Origin: Polyangia bacterium
Lineage (GTDB): Bacteria; Myxococcota_A; Polyangia; Nannocystales; Nannocystaceae
Reading direction: 5' to 3'
DNA length: 64,000 nt
Assembly: GCA_030429545.1 (NCBI GenBank)
Contig: JAUIFF010000010.1
Span: 186,001-250,000 of the forward strand
Shown: piece by piece, positions 41,857 to 51,374 of the stretch
Layout: the number at the start of each line of letters is the position of its first letter
How positions within the stretch are numbered: position 1 is the first letter of the stretch
The notes under the pieces: generated by a model
What the model was told of the DNA's origin: nothing
Seen by the model: the letters and a program-made list of their open reading frames with translations, nothing else
Database searches by the model: none
Made by a program: the position numbers and the translations under genes

Positions 41857-42008
41857 TTTTGCGCAACACACGCAATGTGCGAGCGCAAGCCTTCGACGAA
41901 TGCGTGAGACCGCGAGATCCCTCTCAAAACATAACGACGTTTAAATGATGTTCATGTGAAAAATTTATTAGGCGCGAGTCGGCGCTCTCGAGGCATAGTT
42001 CGGCCACT

Positions 42009-43655
42009 GTGGGATTTTTTGAGCCGGCCGCATTTCCGATGGATCCACGCGCGTGGAGGGAGCTCCCCTTTCACGAGCGCGTTCGCCAAAGTTGCGTGGC
42101 GTGGGCGCAGCAGGGGTACGGAACTCCGACAGTTGGTTACATCTTTTATTGTCTCAAAGTCGGTCTCTTCATCGGGATCTGGTTGGTCGCCTGCGCATAC
42201 ACGCCTACATTGGGAAGCCCTAGCGAAATCGCAGCATGGTGGCTCGAGCCTCTCGCGTTCCAGAAGGCCATCGCCACAAGCATGCTGTTTGAGGTACTCG
42301 GACTAGGTTGCGGCAGCGGTCCATTGACAGGACGCTACATGCCACCGATTGGAGGTTTTCTCTACTTCCTCCGTCCGGGCACAACGAAGTTGCCACTTTT
42401 CCCTGGTTTACCACTACTTGGCGGTATTCGTCGTACATGGCTCGACGTTGGGTGCTACCTCGGTCTGCTCGCGTCACTGTTGACAGTCTTGATTCACCCC
42501 TTGCCGGGCGCCGAGTACTTCGCCCCAATCGCAATCGTTGCAGTACTCGCCGGAATTGGTGATAAAACCGTCTTCCTCGCTGCACGCAGTGAACACTACT
42601 GGGTGTTGTGTGTATGTTTTGCCCTGACCTCCACATGGATCGCCGAGGCCAAGCTCGTGTGGCTTGCGCTGTGGTTTTGGGCAGGCTTCTCCAAACTCAA
42701 CCATCACTTTGCCGCCGTCGTCGGCGTGATGACTAGCAATAGCCCAGTTACCCGGTTTCGCTGGTTGCGAACCGCAATCTATCGCAATTTTCCCGATGAC
42801 CTTCGCCCTTCCCGGCTCGCATCTGTGATGGGGCACGCCGGCACTGCGCTAGAGTTTGCCGTCCCGATCCTGCTCGCTGTCGGCGATGGCGGGCCAATCA
42901 CCACGGCTGGCCTGTTGCTAATGTTGCTTCTACATGGATATATTACCAGCAACATCCCGATGGGCGTGCCAATCGAGTGGAACTTTGTGATGGTCTACGG
43001 CGGTATGTTCCTGTTCGCCGGTTATCCACAGGTAAGCGCGCTAGACCTGCAACCCTCGGTCCTTACGGGGTTTTTAGCGGTAACGTGTATTGCTATCCCG
43101 CTGCTTGGCAACCTGTTTCCCGAGCGGATCTCGTTCCTCGCAGCCATGCGCTATTACGCGGGTAACTGGGCCTATAGTGTCTGGCTTTTTCGCGGGGACA
43201 GCTACCGCAAGCTCGATCAACACCTCAAAAAGTCGACCCCGTGGGTGCTCGATCAACTTGACCGCTTTTACGACCGTGACACCTCGGCCACCCTGCTGGG
43301 CAAGGTCGTTGCCTTTCGCTTGATGCATTTACATGGAAGAGCGCTCCAGCAACTGGTCCCCCAAGCTGTTGACGAAATCGAGGACTACACCTGGGTCGAT
43401 GGCGAACTCGTCGCGGGTGCGGTGTTAGGCTGGAACTTTGGCGACGGTCACCTCCACCACGAGCAGTTGCTTGCGGCGGTACAAGCACAGTGCGGTTTTA
43501 CACCTGGAGAACTTCGCTGTGTGTTTGTCGAGTCCCAGCCGCTTGGCCGTCGCCAGCTCAGCTACAGGATTGCAGACGCGCATGCCGGTCAGATACACGC
43601 CGGAAGCATTGATGTCGAAGACCTCCTTCAGCGACAGCCGTGGCCGCGGCAGTGA
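42009..43655 (+). CDS. DUF3556-like transmembrane protein
   Basis: 548 residues from a GTG. The N-terminal 'PFHERVRQSCVAWAQQGYGTPTVGYIFYCLKVGLFIGIW' and roughly 8-10 hydrophobic segments match the large membrane-protein family known as DUF3556 (common in actinobacteria and myxobacteria). The C-terminal ~130 residues are soluble. No enzymatic motif is seen. A long hydrophobic core with charged loops suggests an integral inner-membrane protein. Upstream the 150-bp gap holds no evident regulator site. Pirin follows 80 bp later. Confidence 0.75.
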   Translation: MGFFEPAAFPMDPRAWRELPFHERVRQSCVAWAQQGYGTPTVGYIFYCLKVGLFIGIWLVACAYTPTLGSPSEIAAWWLEPLAFQKAIATSMLFEVLGLGCGSGPLTGRYMPPIGGFLYFLRPGTTKLPLFPGLPLLGGIRRTWLDVGCYLGLLASLLTVLIHPLPGAEYFAPIAIVAVLAGIGDKTVFLAARSEHYWVLCVCFALTSTWIAEAKLVWLALWFWAGFSKLNHHFAAVVGVMTSNSPVTRFRWLRTAIYRNFPDDLRPSRLASVMGHAGTALEFAVPILLAVGDGGPITTAGLLLMLLLHGYITSNIPMGVPIEWNFVMVYGGMFLFAGYPQVSALDLQPSVLTGFLAVTCIAIPLLGNLFPERISFLAAMRYYAGNWAYSVWLFRGDSYRKLDQHLKKSTPWVLDQLDRFYDRDTSATLLGKVVAFRLMHLHGRALQQLVPQAVDEIEDYTWVDGELVAGAVLGWNFGDGHLHHEQLLAAVQAQCGFTPGELRCVFVESQPLGRRQLSYRIADAHAGQIHAGSIDVEDLLQRQPWPRQ

Positions 43656-43736
43656 ACCGCGTCATACTTAGACATGACTGTGGTACGCTCGCGTGACCAC
43701 TCAACTCCATGTATATCCATGGACATCGGAGTACCC

Positions 43737-44798
43737 ATGCAAGACACTATTCTCTCTGTCGCACCACTTGGGCGAACCCCGTGGCCAACCCAAGACCCAT
43801 TTTTGTTCCTCGCGCACCACCACGACAACTATCCGTCTGGGAACGCCAACATGGGTCCGACGACCCCGCTGCACGGTCGCAACCTCGGCATGGACTTCAG
43901 CGGGCGCGACGGGTGGAGTATGTATCACGGGCGGACCGTCCCCGGCTTTCCGCAACACCCACACCGGGGATTTGAAACAATCACAATCGCCCGGCAGGGG
44001 CTGATCGACCACAGTGACAACCTCGGTTCTGTCGGCAGATTTGGCCCCGGAGATTGCCAGTGGATGACCGCCGGTCGTGGCATTGTGCACTGCGAGATGT
44101 TCCCACTGGTCAATCGAGATCGGGGAAATCCGACCGAACTGTTTCAAATCTGGCTCAACCTCCCCCGCGCCGACAAGATGGTCGAACCGTACTTCACGAT
44201 GCTCTGGCGCCATATGGTCCCGCAGCTCGCCATCACCGATGCCGAGGGGAACACCTCGGAAGTACGTGTATACGCAGGTAAATTCGGTGAGCATGACGCT
44301 CCACCCCCACCGCCCAATTCCTGGGCCGCGCGCCCGCAGGCAGCCCTCGCGGTTTGGACACTCAAGCTATCGCCCCAAGCCGAGCTTACGCTGCCAGCCG
44401 GCCCACCACACGCAACCCGAACGCTCTATGCATTTCGCGGAGACGGCCTCCAAGTAGGTCCACGCCACGTTGGCACACCACACGCCATCACAGTCCAAAG
44501 CGACGCCGAGCTCCGGCTAAAAGCCGGTGAAACTGAGGTTGAAATCCTGCTTCTACAAGGGGCCTCGATCAAGGAACCGGTCGTCCACCATGGACCTTTT
44601 GTGATGAATACTGAGCAAGAGATTCGCCAGACTATTTACGATTACCAGCCGTGCACCCACGAGACCGGGGACGGTTTGCCAGCTACAACGGCGGACCAAC
44701 CGAGCTCCCGCCCGACTAGCAACGCTGCCACCGACTGCGTAGTTGCTCCTGCAGATAGGCCAGAGCTTGCGCTCGCGACTTCGGTCGCCAGCGCTTGA
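43737..44798 (+). CDS. Pirin-family protein
   Basis: About 353 residues from the ATG at 43737, chosen because GGAG lies 5 nt upstream. Earlier ATGs lack this. The first cupin carries the metal site of pirins: 'FPQHPHRGFETITI' (two His), 'MTAGRGIVHCEMF' (His and Glu). A second cupin half follows to about 300, and the C-terminal tail of some 50 residues is longer than usual. Pirins act as quercetinase-like dioxygenases or nuclear cofactors, role unknown here. The last 83 bp overlap the convergent gene ending at 44716. Confidence 0.85.
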   Translation: MQDTILSVAPLGRTPWPTQDPFLFLAHHHDNYPSGNANMGPTTPLHGRNLGMDFSGRDGWSMYHGRTVPGFPQHPHRGFETITIARQGLIDHSDNLGSVGRFGPGDCQWMTAGRGIVHCEMFPLVNRDRGNPTELFQIWLNLPRADKMVEPYFTMLWRHMVPQLAITDAEGNTSEVRVYAGKFGEHDAPPPPPNSWAARPQAALAVWTLKLSPQAELTLPAGPPHATRTLYAFRGDGLQVGPRHVGTPHAITVQSDAELRLKAGETEVEILLLQGASIKEPVVHHGPFVMNTEQEIRQTIYDYQPCTHETGDGLPATTADQPSSRPTSNAATDCVVAPADRPELALATSVASA

Positions 44799-45807
44799 CC
44801 GTTTGCCCGCGAAGCTCTGCACGGGAAAAGTCTGGCGCATAGACCAGGTCGACGTCAGCAAGATCGGCGAGGTCCTTGACGACTCGTAGGTGCATCGACT
44901 GGAGACGAAACCCGTTGGCTTCAATCGCAAATCGCACGATGACTGAGGCCATCCCGGCCCCGCATCCACAGCCCCACGTACAAGTGTCGCCAGCAATCGT
45001 TAGAGTTGTGCGGTCAGTTTGCGTGCGCAGGCGTAGAAAGAAGCCCCGGTCTTCGTCTCGGGTGAGCCAGTCGGTTGCGACTTGAACCCGTTGCCCCAGG
45101 CGCAGCACCCCGCCGTCCCATCCTTGGCCGAGCACAGGGTGCATGTAGCCCGCGTGACACAGAGCTAAACCGATTCGCCGCGTCCGTACCGCTCGGCAAC
45201 TTTCACATTGGACAGGTCCGACCAAATGCGACCATCCCGTGACACTACTGTCGGGTTCGGCCCACGACTCATACCCCGCAAATCGCCTCGCAACTGCCGC
45301 CTGCAAACACTGCGCCCGATGCTCCTCATCCGCGTGCGCGAGTTGTAAAACTGCCCGACGAAAGGTGGCAAACTCCCCTGTCCATGGCACCAGCTGCTCA
45401 GCGCTGGCGAAGTCAACTCGGCTTGGTAGTTCCCGGTCGAGCGCTCGCAACAATGTCCCTTTGGTCAGGCAAACTTGGCCAGCTTGTACCTCCGTTGAGA
45501 AGTGCAGAAGTGGCGCAAGGGGCTCACCACACGTGCACGTAAACATCTCGTCGTAGTCCACCAACAGAGAAAAATCCCCCGGTGCACCGTTGCACTCACG
45601 CACGCGAAACCACTCGTCATCCCAAACCCGCGCTCGAAACAGTTCCGCTGGTGAGAACTCAACTGGCAACAAAGCCCCACAGACGAAGTGGCGCGCGTGA
45701 TAACTTCCGAATTCCGGCTCGAAAAACTTCGTCTGTCCCGAGACATTGTGTCGGTCGTTACAGCTCGGGCAACTGAGTTCGAGGCGATAGGTATCAAATG
45801 CTCCCAT
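44716..45807 (-). CDS. Cysteine-rich hypothetical protein
   Basis: 363 residues, no family recognised. CxxC pairs occur at the start (CPSC), in the middle (CTCGE, QCESCRAVRT) and towards the end (CTWGCGCG), which suggests structural zinc sites rather than a signal peptide. The gene is divergent from the DUF4157 effector gene, separated by a ~98-bp promoter region holding one palindrome, so it may be regulated with it. Confidence 0.6.
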   Translation of the reverse strand: MGAFDTYRLELSCPSCNDRHNVSGQTKFFEPEFGSYHARHFVCGALLPVEFSPAELFRARVWDDEWFRVRECNGAPGDFSLLVDYDEMFTCTCGEPLAPLLHFSTEVQAGQVCLTKGTLLRALDRELPSRVDFASAEQLVPWTGEFATFRRAVLQLAHADEEHRAQCLQAAVARRFAGYESWAEPDSSVTGWSHLVGPVQCESCRAVRTRRIGLALCHAGYMHPVLGQGWDGGVLRLGQRVQVATDWLTRDEDRGFFLRLRTQTDRTTLTIAGDTCTWGCGCGAGMASVIVRFAIEANGFRLQSMHLRVVKDLADLADVDLVYAPDFSRAELRGQTVKRWRPKSRAQALAYLQEQLRSRWQRC

Positions 45808-45874
45808 CGACCAGAAGGTAACATTCGAGCCGTGTATTTGCGAGCGAGGTTGCCAACGAGTCCAAAATAAAATA

Positions 45875-45888
45875 TGTCTCTTAGGTCA
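45875..45888. promoter_or_regulatory. 14-bp palindrome before DUF4157 gene
   Basis: TGTCTCTTAGGTCA lies 18 bp before the DUF4157 gene start and is shared by the divergent Cys-rich gene. It is the closest intergenic match to the copies at 34945 and 25486. Confidence 0.55.
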
Positions 45889-45905
45889 TATTTAGGTAGG
45901 TCGAC

Positions 45906-48900
45906 TTGGGTACTCAACAGGCAAGACACGCAAAGTCCTCTTCAGACAGCGAGCAGGCGAACCTCCAACTAGGGCGTGCAAACTCTCGTGCCGAACGGGA
46001 TGCCGACCAAGCTGCTCACAGAGCCCTACTGCGCGAACAAGTTGCAGGGGTCGTGCCCCCATCCGTTCAAGCCCGGCTCCAAACGCCGACGATCCAACGG
46101 CTTGAACACAACTCCGACACGACCGAAATCTCCTCCGAGGTCAGCGACTCCATTCGTCACGCTGGCGGTGGCAAACGCCTCACCGCTGGGCTGCAACGAA
46201 AGATGGAGCACGGGTTTGGAACCGGATTTGGTGGAGTCCGGGTACACACCGACTCGCATGCGGACAAACTCAACCGTTCTCTCAACGCTCGAGCATTTAC
46301 CGTCGGCCAGGATATTTTCTTTCGCCGAGGCTCGTTTCGCCCGCACACGCCAACGGGAAAACACCTGCTCGCCCATGAACTTGCCCACACGGTTCAGCAA
46401 AAAAGCACCGCGCCAGTGGTTCAACGCTTCATCTATCGCGGAGATAGTCCCCTCAACCTCAAAAAGCGAATGAACCCGTACGATGTACGGCAGCTGCTGG
46501 AGCGGACCTACGCAGTGCCAAGTGATATTGCAGAGCGGTATGTATCGACCTATGGCCACGTCACGAAGCCGCCAAACATCCAACTCGCAAACCTAGTCAA
46601 GCTCGCACGCAGTGAGGCTCGTTCCCGCAAGTCCCCCATCAAGAAGTCCAAGCCGCGTAAGCTCAAATCTTCGCGCAAAACCAAATCTTCACGGGAGGTC
46701 TTAGCTCCCCGTATCGAGCTCGACGACAACCTCAATAGCAAAGACGACCCTATCGTCGAGGTTCCCGACCCCAAGGAGACATTCCACAAGCTCGATGTCC
46801 CTAAACGCCCAAAAACCCCCGTAAAAAGTAAATCCGAAAGTTTGCTCGACATCCCAGAGCCGGAGCCCAAAAGACCTGTCAAGCCTGGTCTTCCGAGCCG
46901 CGAAGCCGTGATCAAGGCACTCGAAACTGGGGAAAAACTCGGCAGCACCTCGCTAAATGCCGACAAAATCTTCAAGATTATCGTCAATGGGAAACCTTAC
47001 GTCGTCAAGTACGAGGAGTCCCACGGAGGCCTACGCGAGTCCCTACCCCCAACAATTGCCAAGAAGTACGGGCTTGGCGATTACTACGTCGATGCCGTGC
47101 ACTACAAAGCCCCAGACAACCTGCGAGAAATGGTTGTGATGCCATTTGTCCGTGCCGAAACTGGTAAGAACCTCACGGAGTACCAAAAGCACAAACTCGA
47201 TCTCGACAAGCACCTCGAAATTGTCCTGTTTGAATGGCTCATCGGCAGCACCGACCGGCACGACGGAAACGTCATGTTTACTGACCAAAAAGAGCAGCCA
47301 TGGAAGCTGTTCGACCACGGCGCAAGTCTCGGCGTAGGTGCCCGGGGCAACAAGACATCATCGAACCCAGCCAAACGCCTCGGAGCCGTCAATATTCTGT
47401 TTGAGGCCTACATTCAAGAAAAACTCCCAGAGCTCAGCCCTACACAAATCAAGAAAAGCTATGGCCTCTTCTCCCAAAAAATCCCCCCAGAATATGAGAC
47501 GTTGTACATCTTTAAGGAAACGGTCGATAAGCTCCTGAATATGGGTAAGGACATCCTCGCTGAGCTCGAGAACAACAAGGCTCCGAAGTCCTACTCTACC
47601 TTCGTCGAAAGTGGGATAACCTACCTAAATAAATGCTTGAGTGAGGGGGGGGACAAGGTCTCATTTGCCCAACTTCTCACACCAACCAAAACAAAAAAGA
47701 AGGCAGTCAAGCCCTCCAAGAAGAAGAAGAAGGAGAAGAAGTCAAAACCCAAACGCAAACCCAAGAAGCCCAAGTCGGTCGAGAAAGTCATACCAGTGTC
47801 CGTGCCGAAAAGTCCGGTTCCTGAGAAAGAAACGAAGATCGCCAAGAAGAGTACCGAGGCTGTGGAGAATGCCTATGCGTTCCTCAAACAAAACTATATC
47901 AAGAAGAATCACTCCTACCCGTTTACGTCGACCGGAGAAGTCGAGCAGATCAAGCAAAAAATCGGCGAGAAGCTGACAAACAACGAGAAGCTTGTGCCAA
48001 GCGAGTTGGTCAACGACTTTGAAGTCTGGATCTGCCAACTCGACTTTATCGATGGCGACGATCCCGGCCTCGTGCTCTTTGAAAAGGTCGCAAAAAAATA
48101 TCACGAGCAATACGGACTCAAGCTCGACAAGGTCAAGGGGATGGCCACAGCATTGCTGACCGAACTCGTACTTGAGGGCCCCCACGCGGGCTTTGAGGAA
48201 ACACTCAACCCACTTGATCCGGACTATGCCGCGGACGTCGCCTACTACCTCCATGAAACATTCAGCAAATATGGCCTAGATATCGAGCCGAAGTCCGAAA
48301 AGAAGAAAGCCGTCAAACGCCACCGAGCGATGACAATCCCACGGGCCAAACACGTCCTCAAAACAAAAGTTAAGGGGATTGTTGCGGACAACTGGGCGGG
48401 ATTTGCCCAGTGGCTCAAGCTCAAAGAGATCGAAATTCCTGGTCCGAAAGGTGAGTACCCAAAACTCTCCAAGAAGCAAAAACTCGCTGACCTAGCCGAG
48501 GAGCAACTCATCAAACTCGGCCTCGAGTATCGCCAGTCATGCGAAGACATCATCCGTGAACACAACCTCCGCAAACAAAAAGAACGCGAGGAAGAGCTGA
48601 AAAAGCGAAAGGAACTAGCCGACAATAAGGAGCCCGAAGCTTTCGCCAATGAAATCACAAAACTTATCAAACTTGACGACCAGTCCGTGATCTCCAAGAT
48701 GGCTGACGTGCTATCACTGTGGCCAAAAGAGCGACGTCTCAAATTTATGAAAAAGCTCCCCAAGGAGTATCACAGCATTGCCCTACTCGCGGGTTTTGGC
48801 CCAACCGGGGAATATGGCCTAGACTATGGTAAGGCCATCCAGTTTCGCGGAGGACAGCCCCTCGACATGAAGGACAACACCTCGCGGCCGATGTACAAGT

Positions 48901-49853
48901 GGCTCTACGAGGGTGCCGAAGAACCGAGTACAATGAACTGTTGGGAGGCCGTACTATTTGCAGGGTACCGCGTTGGACTGCTAACAAAAGAGCAGGTTCG
49001 TCTACTCGATACCCCCGATGCCGATACCAGTACACCCGAGATCGTCCTGCGTGTGCAGGAGAGTCACGCCGGGGAGATTCATGGTGGCTCGCCACAGGCG
49101 TTTATTTCAAACTACAACCAAAAGCCTCCGGAAATCCCGATCGGGCACATCGTGGAGTGGGGTGGCGGCCGGGGAGGTGGTTCCCACGTAGCTGTCTCGA
49201 TGGGCAACGGGAACGTGATCGAACACGATGCAACCACCGGCACCGGCGACGCGGGAGTTCGTATTTCTTCGCTCGACGCCGTCACCAAAAATGTTGCCCC
49301 CAAGTGCACCTCTCCTGTGCACATGTACTGGGCCCCCTATGCTTGTCTGTTCGGCGTCACCAAAAACTCGGTGGAAGAACGCTACGAAAAATACGCCTTG
49401 GAGCAGCGTCCGTTTGAGGTGGTCACAAAAGGCAAACTCGCAACCCCGCTGAGCCAGGGCGAAGCTGTGTTCGACGAACCGCCAAAATACTTCTACGCCA
49501 AGGACACAAAAACACAGGACCTCGTCGCCCTGAAGTGTGGTCAGGAAAATATCGAGTTTCGGCGGTTCGATCGGCTTGGGGAAAACCCAAAAGCCTGGCA
49601 CCTCATGCCGATAAAAGCCGACAATACCGGGGCATCCGACCCGAACAAAATACCGATCTACGAGGTCAACGATGGCCACCACCGGTTCGTTTATCAGTCA
49701 ACACTCGGAGATAGCCGCGTGAACCTCGAACTTCGGGACAACAAAGCGAGCAACACACCAGACTCATGGTCGTCGATGATTTGGCTTATCGAAACCTGGG
49801 GTCGCAAGGGCATGACGCTCGACGAATCGCGCACACACTTTAAGAAGCGCTAG
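45906..49853 (+). CDS. DUF4157 (eCIS-core) multidomain putative toxin
   Basis: 1315 residues from a TTG with AGGTAGG 5 nt upstream. Domains in order: DUF4157 (about 90-165, HELAH at 157-161), characteristic of cargo of extracellular contractile injection systems. A Lys/Pro-rich linker follows. Then a kinase-like region (about 340-585) with Lys368 in YVVKYE, GSTDRHDGNVMF (catalytic-loop-like, Asp453/Asn455) and KLFDHGASL (Asp470, DFG analogue), as in HipA/actin-fragmin-kinase relatives. A Lys-rich helical region comes next. An NlpC/P60-like peptidase region (about 1008-1150) has Cys1012 in MNCWE and His1094 in GSHVAVS. Last is a ParB-like EVNDGHHRF motif (1253-1261). No secretion system lies in this window. 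Confidence 0.75.
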   Translation: MGTQQARHAKSSSDSEQANLQLGRANSRAERDADQAAHRALLREQVAGVVPPSVQARLQTPTIQRLEHNSDTTEISSEVSDSIRHAGGGKRLTAGLQRKMEHGFGTGFGGVRVHTDSHADKLNRSLNARAFTVGQDIFFRRGSFRPHTPTGKHLLAHELAHTVQQKSTAPVVQRFIYRGDSPLNLKKRMNPYDVRQLLERTYAVPSDIAERYVSTYGHVTKPPNIQLANLVKLARSEARSRKSPIKKSKPRKLKSSRKTKSSREVLAPRIELDDNLNSKDDPIVEVPDPKETFHKLDVPKRPKTPVKSKSESLLDIPEPEPKRPVKPGLPSREAVIKALETGEKLGSTSLNADKIFKIIVNGKPYVVKYEESHGGLRESLPPTIAKKYGLGDYYVDAVHYKAPDNLREMVVMPFVRAETGKNLTEYQKHKLDLDKHLEIVLFEWLIGSTDRHDGNVMFTDQKEQPWKLFDHGASLGVGARGNKTSSNPAKRLGAVNILFEAYIQEKLPELSPTQIKKSYGLFSQKIPPEYETLYIFKETVDKLLNMGKDILAELENNKAPKSYSTFVESGITYLNKCLSEGGDKVSFAQLLTPTKTKKKAVKPSKKKKKEKKSKPKRKPKKPKSVEKVIPVSVPKSPVPEKETKIAKKSTEAVENAYAFLKQNYIKKNHSYPFTSTGEVEQIKQKIGEKLTNNEKLVPSELVNDFEVWICQLDFIDGDDPGLVLFEKVAKKYHEQYGLKLDKVKGMATALLTELVLEGPHAGFEETLNPLDPDYAADVAYYLHETFSKYGLDIEPKSEKKKAVKRHRAMTIPRAKHVLKTKVKGIVADNWAGFAQWLKLKEIEIPGPKGEYPKLSKKQKLADLAEEQLIKLGLEYRQSCEDIIREHNLRKQKEREEELKKRKELADNKEPEAFANEITKLIKLDDQSVISKMADVLSLWPKERRLKFMKKLPKEYHSIALLAGFGPTGEYGLDYGKAIQFRGGQPLDMKDNTSRPMYKWLYEGAEEPSTMNCWEAVLFAGYRVGLLTKEQVRLLDTPDADTSTPEIVLRVQESHAGEIHGGSPQAFISNYNQKPPEIPIGHIVEWGGGRGGGSHVAVSMGNGNVIEHDATTGTGDAGVRISSLDAVTKNVAPKCTSPVHMYWAPYACLFGVTKNSVEERYEKYALEQRPFEVVTKGKLATPLSQGEAVFDEPPKYFYAKDTKTQDLVALKCGQENIEFRRFDRLGENPKAWHLMPIKADNTGASDPNKIPIYEVNDGHHRFVYQSTLGDSRVNLELRDNKASNTPDSWSSMIWLIETWGRKGMTLDESRTHFKKR

Positions 49854-50985
49854 GTGCCGCGAGTAGGTCTTGAACACGCCGAAATTCCTCAGGCTGGAGG
49901 AATTGTTTGGCACACCTATGTACCTCTTCACGGGTTGTGGGTAACACCCGCTCGAGGGCCGCTCCAAGCGTTTCGAGCTCACCGAGCCGAATCGCGTCGA
50001 CAACCAGGCCCCGAAGAAGTTTGGGTCGTTTGGCGAGAATCTTAAAAGCTAAATCACCGGCCTCACGGGGTGCATCCTGCCACGTTTTTGTCAGCAAGTG
50101 CCATTGCTCGGATCGCCCGACTGCCTCCAAGAATGCTTCCACCGTTCCCGGCTCGTGCAATGCGCGAAATCCTAGAACTCGCTGCCGATTTTCCGGCTGC
50201 ATATACACAATGGCCGAAAGTAATTCAACCCAGAGCTCATGTACACGAGTCACCTCGAGCATCGTCGAGAATACTTCCTCACCCAAACTCGCTGCCGCAT
50301 CACCCATAAACCCTTTCACTCGGTCACTCAGATACCCGAGTAACGCCAGCGTCTGGGGCCATGCACGACTCTCATCGACTGCCCGCAAAACCCCAACACG
50401 CCGTGCCGGTGGCAGGAGTCCGAGAACGAGGTCAAGACGGTCACGCTCTTCTATGAACAACCCAATCTGTTGAAGCACTCGGTCGTCATCAATCGCACCA
50501 ACCACCTGCTTGAGTGTCGATAGTGGAATACTCGCAACAAACCTCGCCAAGGTTATGTAGGCTTTTCGCCGCATCAACTCCCGCCCAACGCCAACAACAA
50601 TCTCTCCAGGTATCGCGGCGAGGACTGCAGACGCACGCTTCGGCTCGAGGTGAATACTCAACTCTGCGAGAAACCCTAACGAGAGTTTTTTACTGAGCTT
50701 GGCCGCCCGTTCCGGCTCGAGCTCACAGGTGACGCCCGCGGCGAGCACGGGCCCAAGTGACCCTTCGGCTAACCTGGCAGCTACCGACAACGGCAAAATC
50801 TTGCTGAGCTTCGCCAGCCGGGCGTAGTTGGCACGATGACGCTGATAGATCGATGCCGACACTCCCTGACGTAGGGTTCGGATTTGGGACGAATGCAAGG
50901 GCGCAAGATCCGGGAGCATCACCACATCGATTGCGAGAACGGTCGCTAGCTTGATCCGCTCGGCTTCAAGATCGTAGTCGGCCAT
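49840..50985 (-). CDS. Helical-repeat protein next to DUF4157 gene
   Basis: About 381 residues from the ATG at 50985 (a GTG 3 bp upstream is an alternative). Repeated helix pairs of ~30 residues with Leu/Ala spacing ('ARLAEGSLGPVLAAG', 'LEPKRASAVLAAIPGEIV') resemble MgtE-N/FliG-type or HEAT-like repeats. No catalytic motif. The 3' end overlaps the DUF4157 gene by 14 bp. The GTGATG overlap with the small upstream gene indicates coupling. It could be a cognate immunity or chaperone protein, from position only. Confidence 0.5.
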   Translation of the reverse strand: MADYDLEAERIKLATVLAIDVVMLPDLAPLHSSQIRTLRQGVSASIYQRHRANYARLAKLSKILPLSVAARLAEGSLGPVLAAGVTCELEPERAAKLSKKLSLGFLAELSIHLEPKRASAVLAAIPGEIVVGVGRELMRRKAYITLARFVASIPLSTLKQVVGAIDDDRVLQQIGLFIEERDRLDLVLGLLPPARRVGVLRAVDESRAWPQTLALLGYLSDRVKGFMGDAAASLGEEVFSTMLEVTRVHELWVELLSAIVYMQPENRQRVLGFRALHEPGTVEAFLEAVGRSEQWHLLTKTWQDAPREAGDLAFKILAKRPKLLRGLVVDAIRLGELETLGAALERVLPTTREEVHRCAKQFLQPEEFRRVQDLLAAPSAS

Positions 50986-51209
50986 CACTTCGACCCCGCT
51001 AGTAGTTTTTTGACAGACCGGCGCAGGGGCGCAGGCACAATCCGGACTGCGTTGTCGAGGGCTGCTGCAACCTGTTGGTCTTTGGCACGAACGGCCGCTT
51101 CCATTAGCTCGAACAGCTGCACGCGCGTAGCCGGCGGTAGTTTTTCGAGCTGTGCCCGTTCATCCACGGACAGCTGTTGTTCCACCCATTGCTTGGCTGG
51201 TGTCGTCAT
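50985..51209 (-). CDS. Small helical protein, unknown
   Basis: 74 residues from MTTPAKQWVEQQL. Highly helical with Leu/Glu/Ala and a basic C-terminus (RRSVKKLLAGSK). No family recognised. The TGA stop overlaps the start of the helical-repeat gene, so both are probably translated together. Confidence 0.5.
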   Translation of the reverse strand: MTTPAKQWVEQQLSVDERAQLEKLPPATRVQLFELMEAAVRAKDQQVAAALDNAVRIVPAPLRRSVKKLLAGSK

Positions 51210-51374
51210 GTTTTGCCAGCCTACCTGACCCCTCAACCCACATCAATTTTCGAGCTACGGGGAGCTAGTTGTACACACACAGTTTCCCCAAAACCTATTT
51301 ATCTCACATCGTTATCTCCCGGTCGTGCGGCACCACATGCCGTCGAACAAAAAACCGCGGTAAAAGGCCGCGCG

